A DNA stretch of 64,000 bases from positions 42,630 through 106,629 of the forward strand of contig NZ_JBOITN010000037.1 of assembly GCF_050717545.1 (NCBI RefSeq), read 5' to 3'. Positions 25,498 through 34,499 of this stretch are shown piece by piece (the stretch's first letter is position 1; each line of letters starts with the position of its first letter). The notes beneath the pieces were generated by a model, which was given only the letters and a program-made list of their open reading frames with translations, made no database searches and was not told the origin of the DNA. Position numbers and translations under genes: made by a program. Source of the stretch: Clostridium_AD sp050717545. GTDB lineage: Bacteria; Bacillota; Clostridia; Clostridiales; Clostridiaceae.

Positions 25498-25677
25498 TTA
25501 TACTTGTTCTACGTTTATTAGATATATAACTTTATTAATCATACCTTTGATCTGAGGAGTTTCCTCGTGCTCAACACTTTTTCTTATTTTTCTCAATCCT
25601 AAAGAATTAATTGTAGCAATATGTTCTTTCTTTCTACCTATTAAGCTTTTAACCAATGTTATTTTAACTTTAGCCAA
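25498..25677 (-). CDS. rpmD: 50S ribosomal protein L30
   Basis: A 59-residue L30. The sequence runs KVKITLVKSLIGRKKEHIAT, with a conserved LGLRKIRKSVEHEETPQIKG middle. The start is TTG at 25677 behind GGAGGGG; no ATG or GTG lies in frame at the right place. It sits between rpsE and rplO in the spc operon. Confidence 0.95.
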   Translation of the reverse strand: MAKVKITLVKSLIGRKKEHIATINSLGLRKIRKSVEHEETPQIKGMINKVIYLINVEQV

Positions 25678-25689
25678 GGTTTTCCCCTC

Positions 25690-26187
25690 CTATCTTAAAA
25701 TTTCTTCTACAGTTTTACCTCTTAATTTAGCAACGTCTTCCGCTGTTCTTAACCTTGATAAACCATTTATAGTAGCATTAACTACATTTGTTGCATTACT
25801 AGAGCCTAGAGATTTAGCTCTAACATCTTTCAATCCTGATAATTCTAGAACCGCTCTAACTGGACCACCAGCTAAAACTCCAGTACCTTCAGCACCGGGC
25901 ATTATATGAATAATAGAAGTACCGAACTTACCATCAATAGTATGTGGAATTGTTGATCCAACCATAGCTACGTTTACTAAATTCTTCTTAGCATCTTCTA
26001 TTCCTTTTCTAATTGCTTCAGGAATTTCTACAGATTTACCCATTCCAACTCCAACGTGTCCGTTTTCGTCTCCAACAACAACTAGTGCGCTGAATCTGAA
26101 GTTTCTTCCACCTTTAACAACCTTAGCAACTCTGTTTATATTAACTACTTTTTCTTTAAGGTCTAATATGCTAGGATCTATTTTCAT
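25690..26187 (-). CDS. rpsE: 30S ribosomal protein S5
   Basis: S5 (165 residues) contributes to the mRNA channel and decoding accuracy. The double-stranded RNA-binding segment (KVVKGGRNFRFSALVVVGDE, GHVGVGMGKSVEIPEAIRKG) and the C-terminal domain (GTGVLAGGPVRAVLELSGL) are intact. AAGGAGG precedes the ATG. Confidence 0.98.
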   Translation of the reverse strand: MKIDPSILDLKEKVVNINRVAKVVKGGRNFRFSALVVVGDENGHVGVGMGKSVEIPEAIRKGIEDAKKNLVNVAMVGSTIPHTIDGKFGTSIIHIMPGAEGTGVLAGGPVRAVLELSGLKDVRAKSLGSSNATNVVNATINGLSRLRTAEDVAKLRGKTVEEILR

Positions 26188-26204
26188 GTGTTTCCCTCCT
26201 TCTC

Positions 26205-26567
26205 TTAGAATTTAAGTCCGGCCTCTCTTGCTCCCTCAGCTAGAATTTGCACTCTGCCGTGGTATACATATCCGCCTCTGTCAAATACTACTTCTTCTAT
26301 TCCTTTTTCAAGTGCTCTTTCAGCAACCATTTTACCAACTAATTTTGCTGCTTCTTTATTACTTCCTATTTTTTGTTCGAAAGCTTTATCAACGCTTGAA
26401 GCAGAAACTAATGTGATTTTAGCAACATCATCTATTACTTGAGCATATATGTTCTTTTCACTTCTATATACAGCTAATCTAGGTCTTTGTGCTGTACCAG
26501 AAATTTTCTTACGAACTCTAAGATGACGCTTAACTCTTGACTTTTGCCTATCGTCTTTCTTGAACAC
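26205..26567 (-). CDS. rplR: 50S ribosomal protein L18
   Basis: L18 (120 residues) binds 5S rRNA. The start is the GTG at 26567 (protein begins MFKKDDRQ), 8 nt after AGGAG; a GTG three codons earlier is too near that site. The motifs HLRVRKKISGTAQRPRLAVY and the C-terminal DRGGYVYHGRVQILAEGARE are diagnostic. Confidence 0.97.
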   Translation of the reverse strand: MFKKDDRQKSRVKRHLRVRKKISGTAQRPRLAVYRSEKNIYAQVIDDVAKITLVSASSVDKAFEQKIGSNKEAAKLVGKMVAERALEKGIEEVVFDRGGYVYHGRVQILAEGAREAGLKF

Positions 26568-26587
26568 ATCATTCACTCCTTCCTACT

Positions 26588-27127
26588 TTATTTACCTGTT
26601 TTACCTTCCTTACGTCTGACAATTTCGCCAGCATATCTAATTCCTTTTCCTTTGTAAGGTTCTGGTTTTCTCCAAGTTCTAATTTCTGCTGCAACAGATC
26701 CAACTAATTGTTTATCAATACCTTTTACTATTATCTTGTTAGCATCTGGTAATATAAATTGGATTCCTGCAACTGCATCTATTTCAACTGGATGTGAATA
26801 TCCAAGATTTAATGTTATTTTAGCTCCCTTTAATTGAGCTCTGTAACCAACTCCAACTAACTCAAGTGTTTTTTCATATCCTTCTGTAACACCAATAACC
26901 ATATTGTTTATTAATGATCTCGTAAGTCCATGAAGAGCTCTATGCTCTTTTACATCACTTGGTCTTGTAACTACCACAGTATTGTCTTCCATAGCTATAT
27001 TCATTTTATTACTCATGTTTTGAGTTAGCTCACCTTTTGGTCCTTTTACATTAACAACATTAGTTGGTGAAACTGTAACAGTTACTCCATTAGGTATAAC
27101 TACTGGAAGTCTTCCGATTCTTGACAT
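26588..27127 (-). CDS. rplF: 50S ribosomal protein L6
   Basis: L6 (179 residues) lies near the sarcin-ricin loop. The start is the ATG of MSRIGRLPVVIPNGV behind GGAGGTG (7 nt). The C-terminal signature RTWRKPEPYKGKGIRYAGE is present. Upstream is an unusually long gap (27128-27323) before rpsH that holds a short hairpin but no gene. Confidence 0.98.
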   Translation of the reverse strand: MSRIGRLPVVIPNGVTVTVSPTNVVNVKGPKGELTQNMSNKMNIAMEDNTVVVTRPSDVKEHRALHGLTRSLINNMVIGVTEGYEKTLELVGVGYRAQLKGAKITLNLGYSHPVEIDAVAGIQFILPDANKIIVKGIDKQLVGSVAAEIRTWRKPEPYKGKGIRYAGEIVRRKEGKTGK

Positions 27128-27323
27128 ACTTACACCTCCTGTATTCTTTTCAGGGCACATAACAATCATTAACTGCTATGCCTCATATATTCGTTTTAAG
27201 TACTATTCAATTACAAATTGTCTAGTATCTATATACTTTAAGCACACAACAAACTTGTTTTTCTCTAAATTATCTATTATTACTATGTACATAACAAAAC
27301 TGTTATGTCTTAGAATTATTAGA
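27128..27323 (-). other. Unusually long rpsH-rplF spacer
   Basis: A 196-nt non-coding gap interrupts the otherwise tightly packed spc operon. On the minus strand it begins with a hairpin (ACATAACA...TGTTATGT, near 27290-27311) and is AT-rich to the rplF site. No reading frame with a ribosome site and no clear promoter was found. Confidence 0.6.
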
Positions 27324-27722
27324 CTACCAAATATAACAAATAACTTCTCCGCCTAGGCCTAGTTTCCTAGCCTCTCTATCTGCTACTAAACCTTTTGAAG
27401 TTGATATTATAGCAACTCCTAGTCCGTTCAATACTTTTGGAATATCTTCATTTTTAGAATACACTCTTAAACCAGGTTTAGATATTCTCTTAAGTCCTGT
27501 GATAACTCTTTCCTTTTTTTGACCATACTTCATTGCAAGTCTCATCATTGGAACAACGCCATCGTTATATTCTTCTATGTTCTTAAGGTATCCCTCTTGA
27601 AGCATTATATTTGCAATTTCCTTCTTTATAGTTGAAGAAGGTACTTCTACTACTTCGTGTCTAACAACATTAGCATTTCTTATACGTGTTAGCAAGTCTG
27701 CGATTGGGTCAGTCATAACCAT
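27324..27722 (-). CDS. rpsH: 30S ribosomal protein S8
   Basis: S8 (132 residues) is a primary 16S rRNA binder and, in E. coli, the spc operon autoregulator. The N-terminus DPIADLLTRIRNA and the C-terminal STSKGLVADREARKLGLGGE are typical. GGAGG precedes the start. Confidence 0.98.
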   Translation of the reverse strand: MVMTDPIADLLTRIRNANVVRHEVVEVPSSTIKKEIANIMLQEGYLKNIEEYNDGVVPMMRLAMKYGQKKERVITGLKRISKPGLRVYSKNEDIPKVLNGLGVAIISTSKGLVADREARKLGLGGEVICYIW

Positions 27723-27754
27723 TTTTCGTGCCTCCTTTCATTAAAATGTTCTAA

Positions 27755-27940
27755 TTACCAACTTGCTTTTCTGCAACCAGGAATTTCTCCCTTATGTGCA
27801 AGATCTCTAAAACAGATACGGCATATACCAAATTTTTGTAATACCGAATGTGGTCTTCCACATAGTCTGCATCTTGTATAAGCTCTAGTTGAATATTTAG
27901 GTTCTTTTTTCCATTTCTCTATTAAAGCCTTACGTGCCAT
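27755..27940 (-). CDS. rpsN: 30S ribosomal protein S14 type Z
   Basis: S14 (61 residues), zinc-binding short form: CRLCGRPH...CRICFRD supplies two CxxC pairs. GGAGG lies before the ATG. It is between rplE and rpsH as in other Firmicutes. Confidence 0.98.
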   Translation of the reverse strand: MARKALIEKWKKEPKYSTRAYTRCRLCGRPHSVLQKFGICRICFRDLAHKGEIPGCRKASW

Positions 27941-27955
27941 ATGTTTACCTCCTTA

Positions 27956-28498
27956 TTATTGAGCAAATGGCATTCCAAGGAATCTTAATAATGCTCTTGC
28001 TTCCTCGTCTGTCTTCGCAGTAGTAACAAATATTATATCCATTCCTCTTATCTTATCAATTTTATCATATTCAATTTCAGGGAATATAAGTTGTTCTTTA
28101 ACACCGATAGCATAATTTCCTCTTCCGTCAAATGATTTAGAAGAAGCTCCTCTAAAATCTCTAACTCTAGGTAATGCAACGTTCATTAATTTATCAGCAA
28201 ATTCGAACATTTGAGCCTTTCTTAGCGTAACTTTACAGCCAATTGGCGTATTTTCTCTTAATTTGAAGTTAGCTATAGATTTCTTAGACCTAGTTATAAC
28301 TGGTTTTTGACCTGCAATAATTTGCATATCACTAACAGCTGCATCTAAAACCTTAGAATTGTCTTTAGCTTCTCCAACTCCCATATTTAAAACTATCTTT
28401 TCAAGCTTAGGTACTTCCATTATATTTTTATAACCGAATTTTTCCATTAACGCCTGAACTACTTCATTATTATACTTTTCTTGTAGTCTTGAACTCAT
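27956..28498 (-). CDS. rplE: 50S ribosomal protein L5
   Basis: L5 (180 residues) binds 5S rRNA and forms part of the central protuberance. The motifs KIVLNMGVGEAKDN and GQKPVITRSKKSIANFKLRE, and the C-terminal DIIFVTTAKTDEEARALL, are intact. GGAGG precedes the ATG. Confidence 0.98.
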   Translation of the reverse strand: MSSRLQEKYNNEVVQALMEKFGYKNIMEVPKLEKIVLNMGVGEAKDNSKVLDAAVSDMQIIAGQKPVITRSKKSIANFKLRENTPIGCKVTLRKAQMFEFADKLMNVALPRVRDFRGASSKSFDGRGNYAIGVKEQLIFPEIEYDKIDKIRGMDIIFVTTAKTDEEARALLRFLGMPFAQ

Positions 28499-28520
28499 AT
28501 GTTAAACCTCCTTTCAGGGA

Positions 28521-28844
28521 TTAAAATGTTTCATCACATTTTTTACAAACTCTTACTTTAGTTCCATCTTCTAAAATCTTGCTGTTTATTCTTGTTACAT
28601 TTTTGCATTTTGTACAATATAGCATAACTTTTGCGCTATTTATAGCTGCTTCTCTGTGAGTTATTCCACCTTGCATGTTTTGTTTGCTTGGTTTCTGATG
28701 TTTTGTAATTACACTAACATCTTTAACTAAAACTTTACCAGTTTTAGGATATACAGCTAAGACTTCGCTTATTTTGCCTTTGTCTTTACCTGAGATAACC
28801 ATTACTGAATCTTTCTTTCTTACGTGCACTTTTTTAACTGCCAT
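28521..28844 (-). CDS. rplX: 50S ribosomal protein L24
   Basis: L24 (107 residues) helps start 50S assembly. The start is the ATG of MAVKKVHVRKKD behind AGGAGGTG; an ATG three codons earlier lacks a site. A KOW motif (VMVISGKDKGKISEVLAVYP) is followed by a C-terminal CTKC...CKKC pair. Confidence 0.97.
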   Translation of the reverse strand: MAVKKVHVRKKDSVMVISGKDKGKISEVLAVYPKTGKVLVKDVSVITKHQKPSKQNMQGGITHREAAINSAKVMLYCTKCKNVTRINSKILEDGTKVRVCKKCDETF

Positions 28845-28861
28845 GTTAGACACCTCCTATC

Positions 28862-29230
28862 TTATAGAACTTCAGGCGCTAGTGATAAAATCTTAGTGAA
28901 GTCTTTATCCCTTAACTCCCTTGCAACAGGTCCGAATATACGAGTACCTTTTGGGGTTTTATCGTCTTTTATGATAACAGCTGCATTATCATCAAATCTT
29001 AGATATGTTCCATCGGCTCTTCTTAAACCTTTTACAGATCTAACTATAACAGCTTTAACAACTTCACCTTTTTTAACAACTCCACCTGGTGTTGCACTTT
29101 TTACGCTGGCAACAATTGTATCACTGATGTTTCCCCATTTTCTATGCGAACCACCTAGAACTCTAATACACATAATTTCTTTTGCGCCAGAATTGTCTGC
29201 AACTTTTAATCTTGATTGCTGTTGTATCAT
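28862..29230 (-). CDS. rplN: 50S ribosomal protein L14
   Basis: L14 (122 residues) forms inter-subunit bridges and is the docking site for silencing factor RsfS in many bacteria. MIQQQSRLKVADNSGAKEIM at the start and GPVARELRDKDFTKILSLAP at the end are diagnostic. Confidence 0.98.
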   Translation of the reverse strand: MIQQQSRLKVADNSGAKEIMCIRVLGGSHRKWGNISDTIVASVKSATPGGVVKKGEVVKAVIVRSVKGLRRADGTYLRFDDNAAVIIKDDKTPKGTRIFGPVARELRDKDFTKILSLAPEVL

Positions 29231-29266
29231 ATCAAATACCCTCCTTTCAGTTGTTGAACTGAAACA

Positions 29267-29521
29267 TTATTTCGCTTTTTCAACTATTGCAGTAATTCTC
29301 CATCTTTTATCTTTAGATAAAGGTCTAGTTTCCATAATTGAAACTTTATCGTTAATTTTAGCTTCATTATTTTCATCATGAGCTTTAAATTTTGTTGTTT
29401 TATTAATTATCTTTCCGTATAATGGATGACGAACTTTTGTCTCAATTGCAACAACTACAGTCTTATCCATTTTATCAGAAACTACCCTACCAGTTCTTGT
29501 TTTCCTGTTATTTCTTTCCAC
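29267..29521 (-). CDS. rpsQ: 30S ribosomal protein S17
   Basis: S17 (84 residues), an early 16S binder. RKTRTGRVVSDKMDKTVVVA and the C-terminal RPLSKDKRWRITAIVEKAK are typical. The start is GTG at 29521, with GGAGG 8 nt upstream. Confidence 0.97.
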   Translation of the reverse strand: MERNNRKTRTGRVVSDKMDKTVVVAIETKVRHPLYGKIINKTTKFKAHDENNEAKINDKVSIMETRPLSKDKRWRITAIVEKAK

Positions 29522-29542
29522 AAGAGTAACCTCCCTTCAGTT

Positions 29543-29755
29543 TTACTGTTCAAAAGCCTTTATTTCTTCTTGCCTAATGATCGTCTTAATTTGGGCTATA
29601 GATTTTTTAACCTGTTTAATTCTCATAGGGTTTTCTAATTGCCCTGTAGCTAACTGAAATCTAAGGTTAAATAATTCCGCCTTTAAATCAGACATTTTTA
29701 CTAGCAAGTCTTGAGGATTACTTTGTCTTAATTCATTTAATTCATTAGCCTTCAA
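29543..29755 (-). CDS. rpmC: 50S ribosomal protein L29
   Basis: L29 (70 residues) lies at the exit tunnel near the SRP and trigger-factor site. The family start (M)KANELNELRQSNPQDLL fixes the start at TTG 29755, inside the end of rplP (11-nt overlap). The likely Shine-Dalgarno is GGTGGTGA in the last rplP codons. A longer upstream frame exists only because it runs through rplP out of frame. Confidence 0.93.
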   Translation of the reverse strand: MKANELNELRQSNPQDLLVKMSDLKAELFNLRFQLATGQLENPMRIKQVKKSIAQIKTIIRQEEIKAFEQ

Positions 29756-30188
29756 TGACTTCACCACCCATTTCCTCAAAATCTTTTCTAGACACAAACT
29801 TAGTCTTAATTGCAAGTTTGTGTGAAGCAAGTCTCATTGCTTCCCTAGCCGCTTCTTCTGTTACCCCTGCAATTTCGAATAAGACTCTACCTGGTTTAAC
29901 AACTGCTACCCAATACTCAACTGATCCTTTACCAGAACCCATACGAGTTTCAGCTGGTTTTTCAGTTACTGGCTTATCTGGGAATATTTTTATCCAAACT
30001 TTACCGCCTCTTTTTACTTCTCTATTGATAGCAACTCTGGCAGCTTCGATTTGATTACTTTTAACCCAACCACATTCCATAGCTTGTAATGCATAATCAC
30101 CGTATGCAATGAAGTTTCCTCTTGTAGCTTTTCCTCTCATTCTACCACGTTGAACCTTACGATGTTTAGATCTCTTAGGCATTAACAT
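29745..30188 (-). CDS. rplP: 50S ribosomal protein L16
   Basis: L16 (147 residues) lies at the A-tRNA elbow. MLMPKRSKHRKVQRGRMRGK and GSGKGSVEYWVAVVKPGRVL are diagnostic. AAGGAGG precedes the ATG. Its stop overlaps the rpmC start. Confidence 0.98.
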   Translation of the reverse strand: MLMPKRSKHRKVQRGRMRGKATRGNFIAYGDYALQAMECGWVKSNQIEAARVAINREVKRGGKVWIKIFPDKPVTEKPAETRMGSGKGSVEYWVAVVKPGRVLFEIAGVTEEAAREAMRLASHKLAIKTKFVSRKDFEEMGGEVIEG

Positions 30189-30213
30189 GTCTTATTCCTC
30201 CTTCCTTACACTT

Positions 30214-30879
30214 CTATACGCTTGCTTCTTCCTTAACGATTTTCTTTGTAGGAAGAACTTCGCCTCTATATACCCAAACTTTTACACCAATCTTACCATA
30301 TACTGTATCAGCTTCTGAGAATCCATAATCTATATCAGCTCTCATTGTCTGTAATGGTATTGTACCTTCATGATAATGCTCAGTTCTAGCTATTTCTGCT
30401 CCGCCAAGTCTACCAGCGCAAGCGATTTTAACTCCTTTTACTCCAGATCTCATAGCTCTTTGAATAGTTTGTTTCATTGCTCTTCTAAAAGAAATTCTCT
30501 TTTCTAATTGAGAAGCAACATTTTCTGCCATTAATTGAGCGTTGTTTTCAGCTTGTTTAACTTCAACTATGTTAATTAAAACATTTTTATCAGTTACAAT
30601 TTTTTTCATATCAAGCTTTATAACTTCAATACCAGAACCACCTCTACCAATAACCATTCCAGGTTTTGCAGTGTGTATATTAATTTTAACTCTTTTTGCA
30701 GCTCTTTCAATTTCGATTTTGGAAATTCCAGCTGTGTAAAGTTTGCTTTTCAAGAATTCTCTAATCTTGAAATCTTCAACAAGATTATCTGCAAAATTCT
30801 TTTTATCCGCATACCATTTAGAACTCCAGTCTTTTATTACACCAACCCTAAAGCCGTGTGGATGTACTTTTTGTCCCAC
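30214..30879 (-). CDS. rpsC: 30S ribosomal protein S3
   Basis: S3 (221 residues) forms part of the mRNA entry channel. It starts (GTG) GQKVHPHGFRVGVIKDW and has the KH-domain loop MVIGRGGSGIEVIK. The C-terminal GEVLPTKKIVKEE is present. GGAGG precedes the GTG. Confidence 0.98.
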   Translation of the reverse strand: MGQKVHPHGFRVGVIKDWSSKWYADKKNFADNLVEDFKIREFLKSKLYTAGISKIEIERAAKRVKINIHTAKPGMVIGRGGSGIEVIKLDMKKIVTDKNVLINIVEVKQAENNAQLMAENVASQLEKRISFRRAMKQTIQRAMRSGVKGVKIACAGRLGGAEIARTEHYHEGTIPLQTMRADIDYGFSEADTVYGKIGVKVWVYRGEVLPTKKIVKEEASV

Positions 30880-30895
30880 GCTATATTCCTCCTTC

Positions 30896-31231
30896 TTATA
30901 ATCTCTCTGTAACTATTATAGTTACATGGCTAGATCTTTTTTTTATTCTATAAGCTCTTCCTTGTGCACGTGGTCTGAATCTCTTAAGTGTTGGACCTTG
31001 GCATGCATAAGTTTTTGCAACATACAATCTATTAATATCCAAATTCAAATTGTTTTGTGCATTTGCTACAGCTGATTTAAGAACTTTAGTTACTACTTCA
31101 GCTGCATTTTTTGGAGTAAATTGTAATATAGCAAGAGCTTCATTTACATTTTTACCTCTTATTAAATCAAGAACAATCCCGATTTTCCTTGAGGACGTTC
31201 TCACATATTTAGCTATAGCTTTAGCCTCCAT
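30896..31231 (-). CDS. rplV: 50S ribosomal protein L22
   Basis: L22 (111 residues) lines the exit tunnel with its beta-hairpin. The motifs RTSSRKIGIVLDLIRGKNVN and CQGPTLKRFRPRAQGRAYRI (hairpin) are intact, with no insertion of the macrolide-resistance kind. Confidence 0.98.
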   Translation of the reverse strand: MEAKAIAKYVRTSSRKIGIVLDLIRGKNVNEALAILQFTPKNAAEVVTKVLKSAVANAQNNLNLDINRLYVAKTYACQGPTLKRFRPRAQGRAYRIKKRSSHVTIIVTERL

Positions 31232-31252
31232 GTTTGTTTCCTCCTTCCCACA

Positions 31253-31534
31253 CTATCTTACTTTGCTTGTTTTTTCTCTAACAATGTGTCCTTTAAATGT
31301 TCTAGTTAACGCGAATTCTCCTAATTTATGTCCAACCATATCTTCTAAAACATAAACTGGCACATGTTTTCTTCCATCATGCACTGCGATAGTATGCCCT
31401 ATCATTTGCGGAAAAATAGTAGAACTTCTTGACCAAGTCTTTATTACTTTTTTCTCGCCATTTTTGTTCATTTCATTTATTCTGTTTAGCAGAACTTCTT
31501 GCACATAAGGTCCTTTTTTTACTGATCTACTCAC
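31253..31534 (-). CDS. rpsS: 30S ribosomal protein S19
   Basis: S19 (93 residues) is in the 30S head with S13. MSRSVKKGPYVQEVLLNRI and the C-terminal GHKLGEFALTRTFKGH are typical. The start is GTG at 31534 behind GGGAGG. Confidence 0.98.
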   Translation of the reverse strand: MSRSVKKGPYVQEVLLNRINEMNKNGEKKVIKTWSRSSTIFPQMIGHTIAVHDGRKHVPVYVLEDMVGHKLGEFALTRTFKGHIVREKTSKVR

Positions 31535-31597
31535 TTTAGTGGCCTCCCTTCATACACAATGAACATAGTTTCGAAGAGGAATTAAATTCTCCTGAAA

Positions 31598-32431
31598 CTA
31601 TTTTCTATTTTTTCCCTTAACAATAAATTTGTCAGAGTATTTTTTAGTCTTTCTAGTCTTATAACCAAGTGCTGGTTTACCCCAAGGAGTCATCGGACTA
31701 GCATGCCCTACTGGTGACTTACCTTCTCCACCACCATGTGGATGATCGTTCGGATTCATTACTGATCCTCTGACCGTTGGTCTAAATCCTAGATGTCTTT
31801 TTCTTCCTGCTTTACCTATGTTAACAATATCATGAGTTAAATTAGAGACTGTTCCTATAGTAGCTCTACAGTTTAATCTAATATATCTTACTTCTCCACT
31901 TGGAAGTCTTACTTGAGCATATTCTCCTTCTTTAGCCATAAGCTGAGCTGAAGAACCCGCTGATCTTACAAGTTGAGCACCTTTACCAACCTGAAGTTCT
32001 ATATTATGAATAGTAGAACCAAGTGGTATATTAGCTATTGGAAGTGTGTTTCCAACTTTTATATCTGCATCAGCTCCTGATACAATTACATCTCCAACTT
32101 TTAATCCAACTGGAGCAATTATGTATCTTTTATCACCATCAGCATATACAACAAGTGCTATGTAAGCAGATCTATTTGGATCATACTCAATTGTAGAAAT
32201 TTTTGCTGGAATACCATCTTTAGTTCTCTTAAAATCAATTATTCTATAACTTTGTTTTGCTCCACCACCTCGGTGACGAACAGTTATTTTACCTTGATTA
32301 TTTCTTCCACCTGATCTTTTTGTGCTTCTAAGAAGTGATTTTAATGGCTTATCTGATGTTATTTCTGCAAAATCAGACATAGTCATATTTCTTCTAGAAG
32401 GTGTGGTGGGTCTAAATTTCTTAATCGCCAT
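31598..32431 (-). CDS. rplB: 50S ribosomal protein L2
   Basis: L2 (277 residues), close to the peptidyl-transferase centre. MAIKKFRPTTPSRRNMTM at the start and the conserved VRGSVMNPNDHPHGGGEGK with its essential His are present. GGAGG precedes the ATG. Confidence 0.98.
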   Translation of the reverse strand: MAIKKFRPTTPSRRNMTMSDFAEITSDKPLKSLLRSTKRSGGRNNQGKITVRHRGGGAKQSYRIIDFKRTKDGIPAKISTIEYDPNRSAYIALVVYADGDKRYIIAPVGLKVGDVIVSGADADIKVGNTLPIANIPLGSTIHNIELQVGKGAQLVRSAGSSAQLMAKEGEYAQVRLPSGEVRYIRLNCRATIGTVSNLTHDIVNIGKAGRKRHLGFRPTVRGSVMNPNDHPHGGGEGKSPVGHASPMTPWGKPALGYKTRKTKKYSDKFIVKGKNRK

Positions 32432-32485
32432 GTGATTTCCCTCCTTATTTCGCTTTTCTGGCTTCTGCCAATACCTGCTTAATAA

Positions 32486-32779
32486 TTACATTCCGTCAAA
32501 AAACTCAATTGTTTTGCTTTCTGTTGTTAAAGTAACAATAGCTTTTTTGAAGTCAGCTCTTTTTCCAATGTGAACTCCAACTCTTTTAGTTTTACCTATA
32601 TTCCTTAGTGTTCTTACATTTTCAACCTTAACTCCAAATACATCTTCTACGGCTTTTTTAACTTGAGTTTTATTGGCGTGAATATCAACTATAAAGGTGT
32701 ATTTTTTATCTGCCATTACAGCCATACTTTTTTCAGTAATTACTGGTTTTCTTATAATATCATGGCTAGTTAATTTCAT
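32486..32779 (-). CDS. rplW: 50S ribosomal protein L23
   Basis: L23 (97 residues) lies at the tunnel exit and is the docking site for trigger factor and SRP. RKPVITEKSMAVMADKKYTF and DIHANKTQVKKAVEDVFGVK are typical. The ATG overlaps the rplD stop by one base (TAATG), indicating coupling. Confidence 0.98.
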   Translation of the reverse strand: MKLTSHDIIRKPVITEKSMAVMADKKYTFIVDIHANKTQVKKAVEDVFGVKVENVRTLRNIGKTKRVGVHIGKRADFKKAIVTLTTESKTIEFFDGM

Positions 32780-33399
32780 TATATATACACCTCCTCAATT
32801 TTAGATACAGCATCCTTTGTAACTATGAATTTTTCATATTTTAGTATGTCATAAACATTCAGATTATTTACTGGTGTAACTCGTACTCCAGGTATATTTC
32901 TTCCTGATTTATAGATGTTTTCATCTGATTTTTCAACAACTATTAAAGTTTTTTTAGCATCAAAAGCTTTTAAAACTTCGAGCATTGCTTTAGTTTTTGG
33001 TGCATCAAATTCTAAACTATCTATAACTATCATTTCATTTTCAGCAACTTTTGCTGATAATGCTGATTTGAATGCCACTCTTCTCATTGACTTTGGTACT
33101 GAAACATGGTAATCTCTTGGCTTTGGAGCAAATACTATACCACCATGTATCCATTGTGGTGCTCTAATTGAACCTTGTCTTGCTCTACCAGTTCCTTTTT
33201 GTCTCCAAGGCTTTATTCCACCGCCTCGTACTTCAGCTCTTGTTTTAGCTGATTGAGTTCCTTGTCTTTTATTTGCAAGCTGTGCTACTACAACTTGGTG
33301 CATAGCATCTGTATTGATTTCAACTCCAAATATACTTTCATTTAGGCCAATATCGCCAACTTTTTTTCCTTCTTTATTAAATAAATCTAATGTAAGCAT
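32779..33399 (-). CDS. rplD: 50S ribosomal protein L4
   Basis: L4 (206 residues); its loop reaches the exit tunnel. KTRAEVRGGGIKPWRQKGTG and RQGSIRAPQWIHGGIVFAP are intact. In E. coli L4 autoregulates the S10 operon; the leader upstream of rpsJ here is structured, but a link to L4 is not shown. Confidence 0.98.
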   Translation of the reverse strand: MLTLDLFNKEGKKVGDIGLNESIFGVEINTDAMHQVVVAQLANKRQGTQSAKTRAEVRGGGIKPWRQKGTGRARQGSIRAPQWIHGGIVFAPKPRDYHVSVPKSMRRVAFKSALSAKVAENEMIVIDSLEFDAPKTKAMLEVLKAFDAKKTLIVVEKSDENIYKSGRNIPGVRVTPVNNLNVYDILKYEKFIVTKDAVSKIEEVYI

Positions 33400-33422
33400 T
33401 CTGCATCCTCCTTTCTTAAAAA

Positions 33423-34052
33423 TTACGCTTTAACAGCGTTTCTTATTACAACTGTACCCTTTTTAGGTCCTGGTATTCCACCTCTAATTAATATAATGTT
33501 CTTTTCAGGCATTACTTTAACTATTTCAAGGTTTATTACTGTTGTATTAACATTACCCATATGACCTGGCATATGTTTGTTTTTAAATGTTTTTGATGGA
33601 TCAGAAGATGCTCCCATTGATCCTGGGGCTCTATGGAACTTAGATCCATGACTCATTGGTCCACATGCTGCATTCCATCTTTTAATTACTCCTTGGAATC
33701 CCTTTCCTTTAGAAATTCCTGATACATCAATTTTATCTCCAGCAGCAAATATATCTGCTTTAAATTCTTGACCTACCACATAAGCACTTGTATCTTCCAT
33801 TCTAAATTCTTTTAAGAATCTTTTTAAAGATGTTCCTGCTTTAGTAAATTGTCCTTGCATTGGTTTGTTGACTAATTTTTCTCTTATGTCTCCAAAACCA
33901 ACTTTAATTGCACTATAACCATCATTTTCAACAGATTTAATTTGAACCACAACGCATGGACCTGCTTCAACAACTGTTACTGGAACGACTTTTCTATTCT
34001 CATCAAATATTTGAGTCATACCAAGTTTTTTACCCATTATACCTTTTTTCAT
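33423..34052 (-). CDS. rplC: 50S ribosomal protein L3
   Basis: L3 (209 residues), whose loop reaches the peptidyl-transferase centre. MGKKLGMTQIFDENRKVVPV and GPMSHGSKFHRAPGSMGASS are diagnostic. The 120-nt gap to rpsJ holds a small hairpin (AGTAATAG...CTATTACT, about 34107-34126). Confidence 0.98.
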   Translation of the reverse strand: MKKGIMGKKLGMTQIFDENRKVVPVTVVEAGPCVVVQIKSVENDGYSAIKVGFGDIREKLVNKPMQGQFTKAGTSLKRFLKEFRMEDTSAYVVGQEFKADIFAAGDKIDVSGISKGKGFQGVIKRWNAACGPMSHGSKFHRAPGSMGASSDPSKTFKNKHMPGHMGNVNTTVINLEIVKVMPEKNIILIRGGIPGPKKGTVVIRNAVKA

Positions 34053-34172
34053 GAAAATACACCTCCTACTTATTAGCGGACCACAAATGTGATCATAACA
34101 GTTAGTAATAGTAATCTATTACTTACACACAGTAAATTATACCTGTACGTTTCATCGCACTTCTATGTACGC

Positions 34173-34481
34173 TTATAATTTTATTTCGATATCAACACCA
34201 GCTGGTAAGTCTAATCTCATTAATGCATCAACAGTTTTAGGTGATGGACTAATGATGTCTATTAGTCTCTTATGAGTTCTTATTTCAAATTGCTCTCTTG
34301 AATCCTTATATTTATGTGGAGATCTTAACACTGTAATTATGTCTTTTTCTGTAGGTAGTGGTACTGGACCAGCTACTTTAGCTCCTGTGCTTTTTGCTGT
34401 TTGAACAATTTTCTCAGCAGATTGATCTAATATGTTATGATCAAAAGCTTTTAATCTAATTCTAATTTTTTGCTTTATCAT
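34173..34481 (-). CDS. rpsJ: 30S ribosomal protein S10
   Basis: S10 (102 residues), also NusE of the antitermination complex. KIRIRLKAFDHNILDQSAEK and AGPVPLPTEKDIITVLRSPH are typical. It is the first gene of the S10-spc-alpha cluster, with its own promoter (34692-34720) and a long structured leader (34500-34685). Confidence 0.98.
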   Translation of the reverse strand: MIKQKIRIRLKAFDHNILDQSAEKIVQTAKSTGAKVAGPVPLPTEKDIITVLRSPHKYKDSREQFEIRTHKRLIDIISPSPKTVDALMRLDLPAGVDIEIKL

Positions 34482-34499
34482 TATTATTTCCTCCTTTTC

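Noticed and set aside
29756..29830. 25-codon N-terminal extension of L29
   Set aside because: It is rplP sequence read in another frame; L29 starts at KANELNEL.
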